In this document: positions 42,401 to 49,694 of the stretch, piece after piece
How positions within the stretch are numbered: position 1 is the first letter of the stretch
Layout of the letters: every line of letters begins with the position of its first letter
DNA from: Armatimonadota bacterium
Lineage (GTDB): Bacteria; Armatimonadota; Fimbriimonadia; Fimbriimonadales; Fimbriimonadaceae
Reading direction: 5' to 3'
Assembly: GCA_018268375.1 (NCBI GenBank)
Contig: JAFDWS010000006.1
Span: forward strand, 186,001-250,000
Length of the DNA: 64,000 bases
Made by a program: the position numbers and the translations under genes
Notes under the pieces: model-generated
What the model was told of the DNA's origin: nothing
Databases searched by the model: none
Seen by the model: only the letters and a program-made list of their open reading frames with translations

Positions 42401-43627
42401 TCAAAGAACCTCGTCTAAAACCCCGCAAAGCCGCTCGATCTCGTCCACCGTGTTGTAATGGACGGCACTGACGCGGACAAATCCCGTCCCCGTGTCGACA
42501 CCGAGCGCTTCAGTCAGACGATGCGAGTACATGTGCCCGTGCCGGATGCCGAACCCGCGCTCATTGACGTAGGAAGACACGGCTGGAGACGGAACGCGGT
42601 CGGAGACGAACGAGACCGTGGGCACCCTGTCTTGCCCGATGGGGCCGACCACGCGAACCCCGGGCTTGTGGGTGAGGTAGTCCAAGAGTTTCTTGGTGAC
42701 CGGCGCCTCGAGCAGCCTCATATGCCCTGTTGCAGCTTCAACGGTTTGCCGGTCAAGAGGAAGGCGGCCGGAGATGGCGCGGAGGTAGTCGCCCAGGGCG
42801 ACGAGCCCTGCGCACCCTTCATAAGGTAGCGAGCCTAGCTCGAACTTGCGAGGAATCTCTTCCTTAGCTACGAAGAAGTGGTTCGGCCCATCGAGTTCCG
42901 ACCAAGCCTCGTGTTTGCCGTAGAGAGCGGCCATGTGGGGACCGTAGACCTTGTACGTCGAATAGGCATAGAAGTCGACGTCCCAGTCGGCGACCTCCAT
43001 GTATCCGTGGGAAGCATAGGCAACCCCATCGATGACCACCCGGCCACCGACCTCATGCACCAGTTTCGCCACCGCCGCAACGTCCACGATGTTGCCCAAC
43101 AGGTTCGAAGTGTGAGGGAACGCGACGATTTTCGTCCGCTTTGTCAGCAGCTTTTCCAGGTCCGAAAGGCGCATCTCGCCGGCGTAGGGGTCGACGCCCC
43201 ACCATTTGACGACGGCTCCAAAGCGTTCAAGCCTGGACCACGGCCCCGCGTTCGCTTCGTGGTTGGCGATGGAGACAATGACCTCGTCCCCAGGCAACAG
43301 GTACCGCGAATAACACTCAGCCAGCATGCAGACCAGTTGGGTCGTAGATGCGCCGAGGACAACGCTGCCCTTCCCTTCTGCTCCCATGAGCAACTCCGCC
43401 ATTTCGTGCGCTTGGCGGGCTGTCTCGGTCGCTCGGTCGCTCGCGGGGTACCCCGCCGTGGTCTGAACGTAGCTCTCCCGGACAAAGCTCGACATCGCGT
43501 CCATGACGCACTCGGGCATTTGAGAGCCGCCAGCGTTCTCAAGGAAGACAAATCCTGACTCCAGTGCTGGAAAGTGCGCGCGGACAAGATCGGCGGTCGG
43601 CAACCCGGACACCATGGGTAAGAGCAT
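42401..43627 (-). CDS. Class V PLP enzyme (cysteine desulfurase-like)
   Basis: 408 residues from ATG 43627, or 404 from ATG 43615. It is a fold-type I aminotransferase V: 'FVFLENAGGSQMPECVMDAM' (N-terminus), 'VVLGASTTQLVCMLAECYSR', the PLP-bracing His in 'VIVSIANHEANAGPW', Asp in 'VVIDGVAYASHGYME' and the Schiff-base Lys in 'YAYSTYKVYGPHMAALYGKH'. C-terminal 'GIRHGHMYSHRL' fits the cysteine desulfurase/selenocysteine lyase group that also includes cysteine sulfinate desulfinases. As it precedes cysteine dioxygenase and a sulfite-exporter-like gene, desulfination of cysteine sulfinate is the favoured but unproven role. A hairpin with T run lies just upstream (43636-43677). Confidence 0.82.
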   Translation of the reverse strand: MLLPMVSGLPTADLVRAHFPALESGFVFLENAGGSQMPECVMDAMSSFVRESYVQTTAGYPASDRATETARQAHEMAELLMGAEGKGSVVLGASTTQLVCMLAECYSRYLLPGDEVIVSIANHEANAGPWSRLERFGAVVKWWGVDPYAGEMRLSDLEKLLTKRTKIVAFPHTSNLLGNIVDVAAVAKLVHEVGGRVVIDGVAYASHGYMEVADWDVDFYAYSTYKVYGPHMAALYGKHEAWSELDGPNHFFVAKEEIPRKFELGSLPYEGCAGLVALGDYLRAISGRLPLDRQTVEAATGHMRLLEAPVTKKLLDYLTHKPGVRVVGPIGQDRVPTVSFVSDRVPSPAVSSYVNERGFGIRHGHMYSHRLTEALGVDTGTGFVRVSAVHYNTVDEIERLCGVLDEVL

Positions 43628-43635
43628 GGCACGAA

Positions 43636-43677
43636 ACCAAAAAGAAGGTTGCCCTCCACGGGGTCACGGGAGGGCAA
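43636..43677 (-). terminator. Intrinsic terminator or attenuator before the class V PLP gene
   Basis: On the minus strand TTGCCCTCC and GGAGGGCAA pair perfectly over 9 bp with an 11-base loop (arms 43649-43657 and 43669-43677), followed by ACC and CTTCTTTTT. It comes about 70 bases after the stop of the M15D gene and 9-20 bases before the possible starts of the PLP enzyme gene, so it either ends the former transcript or attenuates the latter. Confidence 0.65.
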
Positions 43678-43746
43678 ACACATGAGAAAGCCACAAAGGG
43701 CTACATCCACCGGAAGAACGGCCGTTTCGCAAAAGTTCCAAAGTTT

Positions 43747-44469
43747 TTATCGCTGGACACGCTCGAGCGGTTCGTCGCTCTGATCTGAGGCTGGCCCAGT
43801 CCAGTCGGCTGGCGCTGTCGGCCCATAAATCGCCGTCGGGTTGCCGGTGCGGTACGCCCAGCCTTGGTCTCCGTAAGACCAGTGCCACCATTCACTGGGA
43901 TAATTGGTCAGGCCGCCGGCCTCTAGCGCTTCCGACAGGATCCTTCGGTGACTCGCCGCTGCCTCAGAAAGGTTCGGTGCTTTGAGTCCGTAGCCTTTGG
44001 GATCGAACAGTTCGTAGGGAGAACTCATGTCCAGTTCCGTGCCGTGCTCGTCGGCCAGCAGAACGTCCAATGCGGCACCGGTCGAATGGGGCGGAGGCAC
44101 CTTTCCATGCAGGGGCGCGGTAAACCGGTTGACGACACGCCGCAGTTGGGCTTCGCTCCACTCCGGATGTCGCGCGCGCCAGCGGTTCCATGCCGACAGG
44201 TAAAGCCTCCGCTGGATGTAAGGCGGACGCCATCCTTCGATGACCGCGAGCCGATAACCGTGAGGTAGCGACCCCGCCGCATTGCACAGCATGCGAGCCA
44301 CGCTGAGCCTCAAGTGTTGGGCCCGCTCGTACTGCCACCTCGGTCGTGCCTTCAGGATCAGGGGACACGCGGCCAAATAATCTACCAAGGGCTCGCCATC
44401 GTCAACGATCCGGATGTGACGAAGGTCGGTCACTGGTTCCGCCGGACTGTATTTTTTGGTCGAGCGCAT
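43747..44469 (-). CDS. M15D peptidase, D-Ala-D-Ala dipeptidase-like (VanX/DdpX family)
   Basis: 240 residues from ATG 44469; an earlier in-frame start at 44529 overlaps the divergent methyltransferase gene. The zinc dipeptidase signature is present: 'PPHSTGAALDVLLADEHG' (S-x-H is here H-S-T-G with the Asp four residues on), Glu-His in 'YPSEWWHWSYGDQGW', and the family strand 'LAVIEGWRPPYIQRRLYLSA'. It cleaves D-alanyl-D-alanine dipeptides, for cell-wall recycling or use as nutrient; no vancomycin-resistance partner genes are present. No signal peptide seen, so cytoplasmic like VanX. It is divergent from the methyltransferase gene (49-bp gap). Confidence 0.85.
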   Translation of the reverse strand: MRSTKKYSPAEPVTDLRHIRIVDDGEPLVDYLAACPLILKARPRWQYERAQHLRLSVARMLCNAAGSLPHGYRLAVIEGWRPPYIQRRLYLSAWNRWRARHPEWSEAQLRRVVNRFTAPLHGKVPPPHSTGAALDVLLADEHGTELDMSSPYELFDPKGYGLKAPNLSEAAASHRRILSEALEAGGLTNYPSEWWHWSYGDQGWAYRTGNPTAIYGPTAPADWTGPASDQSDEPLERVQR

Positions 44470-44518
44470 GGGACGTCTAGATTCTGACTGAAGCCTGGAA
44501 ACAGCTAGGATCAATGCC

Positions 44519-45268
44519 GTGGACAGCAAGGAACTCTTCAGCGATCGGGTCGACGTTTACGCGAGTGCCCGCCCAAGCTACGCTGAAGAAGCTGTCCGAT
44601 GGCTGGCCGAGACTTGCGGGATCGGCCCCAGTACCGTCGTCGCCGATTTTGGCTGTGGAACCGGAATCTTCGCGGAGCAGCTGCTCAGGCTGGGAGCGTC
44701 GGTTTTTGGCATCGAGCCCAACGCTCCCATGAGGGACGAGGCGGCCAGATCACTTGGAAGCGGCTTCACTCCCATAGTCGGAAGTGCAGAGCGGTCGTCG
44801 ATCGCGGACGGTGCCGTCGACCTCGTGACCGCCGCCCAATCCTTCCATTGGTTTGATCCATTGGCGGCCCGAACTGAGTTTCTCCGCGTCTTAAGGCCAC
44901 CGGGCTGGGTCGCCCTTCTCTGGAACGTCCGGCAGAGCGATGGAGGGGGCGCCGCGGACGCCTATGACGCGGTCCTTCAGGAGTGGGCCCCCGAATATCG
45001 CGGATCCGGCCACGGACAGGGCGAAGCCGAGCTAAAGGACTTCTTCCATCCCGCCAAGTACGTGAAAAAGGAGTTTGCCAACGACCATGCCCTGGACTGG
45101 ACGACCTATCGCGACCGCGCTTATTCAGCCTCGTATTTCCCGCGCGTCGGCACCAGTGCCCGCACCTCCGCGACCGAGGCCCTGAAGGGGGTCTTCGATC
45201 GACATCAGCACGACGACAAGGTGGTCATGGCTTACACCACTGAAGTCTATGTCGGGAAGATCGGCTAG
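44519..45268 (+). CDS. Class I SAM-dependent methyltransferase
   Basis: 249 residues from GTG 44519, preceded by TAGGA at 9 bases. Methyltransferase-11/UbiE-like fold: motif I 'VVADFGCGTGIFAEQLLRLG' (residues 37-56), 'VFGIEPNAPMRDEAARSLGS' (motif II acidic ribose ligand), 'DGAVDLVTAAQSFHWFD' (motif IV) and 'LRVLRPPGWVALLWNVRQ'. The HWF motif is common in type 11 methyltransferases of unknown substrate. It converges on the FMN reductase gene with a 4-bp overlap. Confidence 0.85.
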   Translation: MDSKELFSDRVDVYASARPSYAEEAVRWLAETCGIGPSTVVADFGCGTGIFAEQLLRLGASVFGIEPNAPMRDEAARSLGSGFTPIVGSAERSSIADGAVDLVTAAQSFHWFDPLAARTEFLRVLRPPGWVALLWNVRQSDGGGAADAYDAVLQEWAPEYRGSGHGQGEAELKDFFHPAKYVKKEFANDHALDWTTYRDRAYSASYFPRVGTSARTSATEALKGVFDRHQHDDKVVMAYTTEVYVGKIG

Positions 45269-45846
45269 GCTTTTCTCAGTTGGGCCATCGCGAGCATGGC
45301 GTCCAAGGCTTTGTCCAAGCCTTTCGCGGCCCATTCAGCCGTGAGCTCGCCGTTGTCGTCGAAGGACTCGTGTGCCTTTGACAGGGTCAACGACTCGGGT
45401 AGTTGAATAGCCGCGACATGGGCCAGCGTCTGCCTGAGCGCTATCTGAACCCTGGAAGCACCGAAGAGTCCCGGCGACGCGCCGATGACAAGCACGACCT
45501 TTCCCGCCCAGACCTGAGGCTCCTTCGTCTCGGGATCGGTCCTGCTCGCCCAATCGATGATGCTCTTCAGGGTCGGAGTGACCCCGGCGTTGTACTCTGG
45601 GCTAGCGAGGACGACGGCATCAGCCGCCTTGATGTCCGCACGGAGAGCTTTGACGATCTCCGGAAAGGCTCCGCGCTCTTCCTCAAGGTCGTGCTCGAAC
45701 ATGGGGATCCGCTTCTCCCGTACGTCCCACAAATTTGGAGCGTGTCCCCTTTCAGCGACCTTCCGCATCGCGACCGCGAGCAACTTCCGGTTGTACGAAC
45801 CTTCTCTTGCAGTGCCGGCGATTCCGAAAACTGTCAGGGGACTCAT
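45265..45846 (-). CDS. NADPH-dependent FMN reductase / flavodoxin-like reductase
   Basis: 193 residues, the flavodoxin-fold reductase length. FMN phosphate loop 'GIAGTAREGSYNRKLL' near residue 10, the 'VVLASPEYNAGVTPTLKSII' strand and turn binding the flavin ring, and 'WAGKVVLVIGASPGLFGASR'. These enzymes reduce FMN or quinones and azo compounds with NADPH. It lies 68 bp downstream of the pseudopilin gene on the same strand, so it could share the TPP-riboswitch-controlled transcript unless the hairpin at 45877 ends it. Confidence 0.88.
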   Translation of the reverse strand: MSPLTVFGIAGTAREGSYNRKLLAVAMRKVAERGHAPNLWDVREKRIPMFEHDLEEERGAFPEIVKALRADIKAADAVVLASPEYNAGVTPTLKSIIDWASRTDPETKEPQVWAGKVVLVIGASPGLFGASRVQIALRQTLAHVAAIQLPESLTLSKAHESFDDNGELTAEWAAKGLDKALDAMLAMAQLRKA

Positions 45847-45876
45847 GCAACACTGTAAGGGCTGTCGGAGCGCGCA

Positions 45877-45903
45877 GGTTCCCGGTCAAATGGCCGGGAA
45901 ACC
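45877..45903 (-). terminator. Stem-loop between pseudopilin and FMN reductase genes
   Basis: GGTT-CCCGG and CCGGG-AACC pair over 9 bp with one bulged T and an 8-base loop. It starts 12 bases after the pseudopilin stop on the minus strand. No T run follows, so it may only partially reduce read-through to the reductase gene. Confidence 0.5.
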
Positions 45904-45914
45904 TAGACGCCGCC

Positions 45915-46694
45915 TTAGTCGCAGACGCCGTACCAAGTGCCCGACCACGAGTCCGGGTTGACATCGCCCGACCGATGGCCCTCGATGTCCACGACCTGCT
46001 TGTCAAAGATTCCGCTCCCGGTGGTGAACTTCGCGTGGCTGTCGGCGAAGATGACAGTTCCTCCCGTGGGAGCCCACTGGCGGTAGTAGTTGTAAGGCGG
46101 CTGGCAGTCATAGCCGTACCGCTTGCAATCCTTGTCTTGATCCTTGCTGAAGAACGGAAACATCTCGATGCGGAGCACCCTGGATTCGGACGGGAGCGCC
46201 ATCGCCGTCTCAGAGACCGGACGGTCGAAGTTGTAGACGTTGTTGTTCTGCGAAGACTCCCCGTTGGCTATGGTGTAGAGGCAGGAGGTGAACCGGTAAG
46301 ACGTTCCGTACGCCTCCCAGTAAGTCTGGGCTCCAGGTACGTCGCTCGCAAGGAACGGCCCGCCGTTGTCCCAAGGCGAGCGGAAAATGTCCTTGTTCTT
46401 GCTGTAGCTCAAAAGGAGCTTTTCCGTGCCCTTGTGACTGGGATCCTTCGCCGGAGGAAGCGAGTTATAGGCATAGAAAATGGGCATCGTGTCGTCGTTG
46501 TCGGTGAGATACAACTTGACGGCGAGGCCAATTTGCCGCCCGTTGCTGACGCAGGCGGTGTTCTTAGCCGCGGCCTTGGCTTGGGCGAAGACTGGGAACA
46601 GGATCGCGGCCAAGATCGCGATGATCGCGATCACGACGAGAAGTTCGATCAGAGTGAAGGCGAACGTTCGCTTCGAGTTCTTTGTGGTGTGCAT
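45915..46694 (-). CDS. Pseudopilin-like protein with prepilin N-terminus
   Basis: 259 residues. The N-terminus is a class III prepilin signal with conserved +5 Glu: '[20 protein letters not shown]' (residues 12-31). The globular part resembles the DUF1559/type II secretion-like pseudopilins abundant in Armatimonadota and Planctomycetes, ending with an 'FADSHAKF' strand (the H-x9-DG-like C-terminal signature region) and '[10 protein letters not shown]'. It is cleaved by prepilin peptidase and placed in a type II/IV filament or on the surface; no assembly genes are in the window. AGAGG precedes the ATG. Unusually, a TPP riboswitch with promoter and terminator occupies its 5' leader. Confidence 0.85.
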   Translation of the reverse strand: MHTTKNSKRTFAFTLIELLVVIAIIAILAAILFPVFAQAKAAAKNTACVSNGRQIGLAVKLYLTDNDDTMPIFYAYNSLPPAKDPSHKGTEKLLLSYSKNKDIFRSPWDNGGPFLASDVPGAQTYWEAYGTSYRFTSCLYTIANGESSQNNNVYNFDRPVSETAMALPSESRVLRIEMFPFFSKDQDKDCKRYGYDCQPPYNYYRQWAPTGGTVIFADSHAKFTTGSGIFDKQVVDIEGHRSGDVNPDSWSGTWYGVCD

Positions 46695-46705
46695 GCTGCC
46701 TCTTC

Positions 46706-46740
46706 AAACGCAAACGCCGTCCCGCGATTGCAGAACGGCG
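46706..46740 (-). terminator. Terminator hairpin of the TPP riboswitch expression platform
   Basis: On the minus strand CGCCGTTCTGC and GCGGGACGGCG make an 11-bp stem (three G-U pairs) with loop AATC, followed by TTTGCGTTTG. The 5' arm overlaps a competing GGCG-CTTG-CGCC hairpin just upstream, which could act as antiterminator. A second option is pairing of GCTGCC (complement of 46755-46760) with GGCAGC next to the start codon (complement of 46695-46700), which would hide the ribosome binding site. Confidence 0.7.
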
Positions 46741-46765
46741 CAAGCGCCCCGAAGGGCAGCGTCGC

Positions 46766-46862
46766 TGTCGCAATCCCTACGCTGGCATTACCCAGATCAG
46801 GTTCGAGGGGACAGGGCCGGTTCAGGCCTACATCTCAGCTTTTCAGCGCCCCCTGCGGACAC
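46766..46862 (-). promoter_or_regulatory. TPP (THI-box) riboswitch aptamer
   Basis: Read on the minus strand it contains the invariant THI-box blocks: GCTGAGA (P3 side), GAACCTGATCTGG, then TAATGCCAGCG and TAGGG. P2 pairs GGGGGCGCT with AGCGTAGGG, and P1 pairs TGT(C)CGCA with TGCGACA. The aptamer binds thiamine pyrophosphate and normally represses thiamine synthesis or transport genes. Here the next gene, 71 bases downstream, is a pseudopilin. A promoter lies just upstream and a terminator hairpin just downstream, so the element looks intact and functional. Confidence 0.93.
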
Positions 46863-46876
46863 ACGCTTGTCCCTTC

Positions 46877-46905
46877 TTTATACGCCATTTGCGCGCTGCG
46901 ACCAA
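46877..46905 (-). promoter_or_regulatory. Sigma-70-type promoter of the TPP riboswitch transcript
   Basis: On the minus strand TTGGTC (46900-46905) and TATAAA (46877-46882) are separated by exactly 17 bases. Transcription would start about 7 bases further, at roughly 46870, giving a leader that enters the TPP aptamer after a few bases. Confidence 0.65.
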
Positions 46906-46973
46906 GAGAGGCCTACTCCCGTTCGACGGTTTCTGAACTGGATTAGTTTGGCCGGCAAAGGCGTTCCGAATTT

Positions 46974-46998
46974 CCCCGCAATATTGAGGGGTTTTTTT
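46974..46998 (+). terminator. Short hairpin with T7 run
   Basis: CCCC and GGGG enclose a 10-base loop containing CAATATTG and are followed by seven T residues. The stem is short. It sits 48 bases before the PEP-CTERM gene start and has no plus-strand gene directly upstream, so it may be a leader attenuator or act on stray transcription. Confidence 0.35.
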
Positions 46999-47046
46999 CG
47001 TATCATAAGGTCGTCTGTCCCCGGTTTCGGGGCAGGGTGGATTGGT

Positions 47047-47631
47047 ATGAACATTCTCTTGAAGAGGGGGCTTGCCACCTCAATGTCACTCGCTCTGACC
47101 GCGCTGGCCGCCCAGGCCCAGGATTACAACATTCACGTTGATGGAACACAAGCGACGGCAGACTCGTTCTTCCTCGACTGGAACAGCGCAGCCCAAACGT
47201 TCAACGCGACCAACCTTGGTTCCTACACTACAGGGGGCGTCGACTTTCCCTTCGCCGGCCCGCTCGTGAACGGTGATCCCTACACTTTCGTTGCGGTGTT
47301 TGGGGCGGACCACGTGGTCGTCGCCTTCAACAACGGCTACGTCGGCAACGTCGTCGGCAAGCAATTCGAGGCCGTCCTCGGAGTCAACCAGGCCGATTTC
47401 CGCAATTCGATCCTCAACCACGATACGGCGTTCTTCACGGGCACCATGGCGAAGTTCTTTCAGGACCATCCTGACGGGTTGCCGACGGTGACGGGGCCCG
47501 GATTCCTTATCAACTTCAGCGGTGGAGGGCCCGGAGGCACGATGTCTGTCGACCCCGTTCCAGAGCCGGTGTCGCTGCTCGCGATTCTGGGTGGCCTTGC
47601 CGCACTGACTCGGCTGAAGCGCCGTCCCTAA
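47047..47631 (+). CDS. PEP-CTERM sorted exported protein
   Basis: 194 residues. The signal peptide 'LATSMSLALTALAAQAQ' follows ATG 47047. The mature protein is rich in Asn, Gly, Thr and aromatic residues ('TADSFFLDWNSAAQTFNATN', 'DHVVVAFNNGYVGNVVG'). The C-terminal sorting signal is VPEPVS, then LLAILGGLAAL and basic TRLKRRP. Sorting by an exosortase to the outer surface or matrix is expected. It shares only the sorting tag with the PEP-CTERM gene at 25344. The TIM-barrel isomerase gene starts 43 bp later. Confidence 0.85.
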   Translation: MNILLKRGLATSMSLALTALAAQAQDYNIHVDGTQATADSFFLDWNSAAQTFNATNLGSYTTGGVDFPFAGPLVNGDPYTFVAVFGADHVVVAFNNGYVGNVVGKQFEAVLGVNQADFRNSILNHDTAFFTGTMAKFFQDHPDGLPTVTGPGFLINFSGGGPGGTMSVDPVPEPVSLLAILGGLAALTRLKRRP

Positions 47632-47674
47632 TTGCGATCCGGCCGCGCGCCCGCCTCGTGTGGCAAGATGAAGC

Positions 47675-48409
47675 ATGCGGCTCGCCGTCCAGCTCTTCAC
47701 CTTGCGCGACCTCCTCGCGGAGGACGTGAACAAGACCTTGGCAGGCGTTTCCTACTCGGGGTTCAACTTCGTCGAGACGGCAGGGACTTGCGGACTCTCG
47801 GTACAAGAGTTCGCCAGCGCGCTCGAAGACAACGGGCTCGAGGCAGTGGCGACCCATGTTGGCCTGGACGCCGTCGAGCAGAACCTGGATGAGACAGCCG
47901 AGGAGGCCATGGCGCTAGGGGCCGAATGGATCGTTGTGCCCTGGGTGCCTCGCGATGCTTATGCGGACGGGTGGGCTGCGTTCGCCGAACGACTCGGCAC
48001 CGCATCGGAAAGGGTGCTCGCCAAGGGCCTCCAGCTTGCCTATCACAATCACGACTTTGAGTTTGTGGAGGAGAACGGGACGCCGGGCTACGAGATTCTT
48101 TGGGACAGTGCGCCCGAGACACTGGAGGCTGAGCTCGACGTCTTCTGGGCTCATGCGGCAGGGCACGACCCTGCCGACTGGCTTCGCCGACTAGCCGGTC
48201 GCGTGCCCCTGGTCCACTTCAAGGATGGAAAGGGCGAGCAGCACGTCCCCGTCGGCGAGGGCGACCTCGATTTCGTCGAGATCGTCAAGGCCGCAAGAAC
48301 CGTCGGAGTGGAGTGGGCGATTGTCGAACTCGACCATTGTCCGCGCGATCCCCTCGAATGTGTGGCGGCCAGCTTCGACTATTTGCGAAGCCTCGGTGTC
48401 GAGGCGTGA
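47675..48409 (+). CDS. Sugar phosphate isomerase/epimerase-like TIM barrel
   Basis: 244 residues, matching the AP-endonuclease-2/xylose-isomerase-like superfamily: 'MRLAVQLFTLRDLLAEDVNK' (first strand), 'LGAEWIVVPWVPRDAY', 'LQLAYHNHDFEFVEENGTPG' (metal His/Glu region), 'LDVFWAHAAGHDPADWLRRL', 'VPLVHFKDGKGE' and 'EWAIVELDHCPRDPLECVA'. It binds a divalent metal and isomerises or epimerises sugars or inositols. Its stop overlaps the HAD gene GTG by 4 bp, so the two form an operon, and a sugar-phosphate pathway with dephosphorylation is plausible. Confidence 0.85.
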   Translation: MRLAVQLFTLRDLLAEDVNKTLAGVSYSGFNFVETAGTCGLSVQEFASALEDNGLEAVATHVGLDAVEQNLDETAEEAMALGAEWIVVPWVPRDAYADGWAAFAERLGTASERVLAKGLQLAYHNHDFEFVEENGTPGYEILWDSAPETLEAELDVFWAHAAGHDPADWLRRLAGRVPLVHFKDGKGEQHVPVGEGDLDFVEIVKAARTVGVEWAIVELDHCPRDPLECVAASFDYLRSLGVEA

Positions 48410-49038
48410 AGCCAAAAGTCGTCTGCTTTGATCTCGGCGGCGTCTTGGTTGACGTGTGCCATACCTGGGATCAAGTCTGGCGCCACATGGATGAGCAGCC
48501 TCATAGGGCCCTGACTGGCCCGCTCACGAGGTTCTTGCCGTTTGACCGCTACCAGGCCGGGCAAATCAGCGGCAAACAATATCTCGCAGAGCTAGCCGAA
48601 GCCGCCGGAATGGACGAGGACTGGGCGATGCAAGCCCACTTTGCGATCCTTCGCGAGGAAATCCCCGGAGTTTCGTCGCTCGTCAATGAGGCCAAGTCGG
48701 CTGGATTGGGGACTGGGTGTCTTTCGAACACCAACGAACTGCACTGGCCCTTCCTGACCGACCCCGATCGATATCCGACCATTGCTGGGCTCGAACACAA
48801 AGTGGCGTCGCACCGGGTCAAGGCCGACAAGCCCAACGCTGAAATTTATGCCCACTTCGAGAAGCTGGCAAGGATCCGTCCGGATCAGATCGTGTACTTC
48901 GATGACGTTCAGGACTATGTTTCAGCGGCTCAAGACAGAGGATGGCACGGGTATGTCATCGACCGAAATATGGAGACAGCCGCCCAAATGCGCAGGCACT
49001 TGCACCAAGAAGGGGCCCTTGAGCCTGAAAATGTGTAG
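48406..49038 (+). CDS. HAD superfamily hydrolase
   Basis: 210 residues from GTG 48406 in a GTGA overlap with the isomerase stop; the longer frame upstream is antisense-like. HAD motifs: nucleophile region 'VVCFDLGGVLVDV' (D-x-GGV-x-x-D variant where the first Asp is nucleophile), motif II Ser/Asn in 'GTGCLSNTNELHW', motif III Lys in 'HRVKADKPNAEIYAHFEKLA' and motif IV 'QIVYFDDVQDYV'. The cap is helical (C1). It resembles YihX-like sugar phosphatases or 2-haloacid dehalogenase relatives, and dephosphorylation of a sugar phosphate made by its neighbour is plausible. Confidence 0.88.
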   Translation: MKPKVVCFDLGGVLVDVCHTWDQVWRHMDEQPHRALTGPLTRFLPFDRYQAGQISGKQYLAELAEAAGMDEDWAMQAHFAILREEIPGVSSLVNEAKSAGLGTGCLSNTNELHWPFLTDPDRYPTIAGLEHKVASHRVKADKPNAEIYAHFEKLARIRPDQIVYFDDVQDYVSAAQDRGWHGYVIDRNMETAAQMRRHLHQEGALEPENV

Positions 49039-49102
49039 GTCTCTCGCTCTCTGGCCGCAACCTGGCGTTAGAATGAATCGTTTCTAAGCCACAGGCGGTT
49101 TC

Positions 49103-49648
49103 ATGGGCGATCAGGTCAGCCAACCCGAATGGTATTACGTGGGCCATTATGGCCAGCTCGGGCCGTTGACGTTTGATCAAGTCCAAGAACTCGCTCGTGA
49201 CGGGGTGATCGCTCCTGACACGTTCGTTTGGAGGCCCGGAATGGGCGATTGGCGGCCCGCCCGCGACGTCTCCGACCTCCGTCCCCTCGTCCAGCTCCCC
49301 CAGGTCGAATTTGTGCCTCCACCGATGCCCGGGGCCCAAACCGCAGTCCGCCCCGAACCACGTATGCCCCAAGCCCCGGCTTATGCCTCGCCTGTCTACG
49401 CGACGAGCCAGTGGAGCTACCTGGAATCGACCGTCCCCAAGAGCGACAAGAGCCGGACAGTCGCGGGCCTCTTGAACCTGATGCCTGGCATTGGGCGCTT
49501 TTACTTGGGCTATGCCGCCCACGGCGTCCTTCAATTGTTCACCGCCTTCTTTTGCGGAATTGGCTTCGTTTGGTCGATCATTGACGGGATTTACATCCTG
49601 ATGGGCGGCGTCAAGTACGACGGATACGGCAGAACCATCGAAGACTGA
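49103..49648 (+). CDS. GYF_2 (DUF4339) plus TM2 domain protein
   Basis: 181 residues. Residues 10-60 form a GYF_2/DUF4339 domain: 'WYYVGHYGQLGPLTFDQVQE' and 'GVIAPDTFVWRPGMGDWRPA'. A proline-rich linker (70-110) follows, then a TM2 domain with two membrane helices: 'SRTVAGLLNLMPGIGRFYLG', 'GVLQLFTAFFCGIGFVWSII' and 'DGIYILMGG'. The TM2 conserved glycines and Tyr are present. A membrane scaffold or adaptor is likely, with the GYF-like domain in the cytoplasm. Function not established. Confidence 0.85.
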   Translation: MGDQVSQPEWYYVGHYGQLGPLTFDQVQELARDGVIAPDTFVWRPGMGDWRPARDVSDLRPLVQLPQVEFVPPPMPGAQTAVRPEPRMPQAPAYASPVYATSQWSYLESTVPKSDKSRTVAGLLNLMPGIGRFYLGYAAHGVLQLFTAFFCGIGFVWSIIDGIYILMGGVKYDGYGRTIED

Positions 49649-49694
49649 CGGACCTTTGTTCACTTTTCCGCGCCCGTTCGTCTAATCTCTTGAA

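Noticed and set aside
43564..43788. 74-residue plus-strand ORF across the gap between the PLP enzyme and the M15D gene
   Set aside because: Mostly overlaps both genes in antisense; the non-overlapping part contains a terminator hairpin; no ribosome binding site.
43747..44469. Vancomycin resistance vanX gene
   Set aside because: No vanH, vanA or vanRS neighbours; DdpX-like dipeptidases occur in many bacteria for other purposes.
45735..46946. 403-residue plus-strand frame over the pseudopilin and riboswitch
   Set aside because: Antisense to a clear prepilin gene and a TPP riboswitch; Arg/Val-rich composition with no domain.
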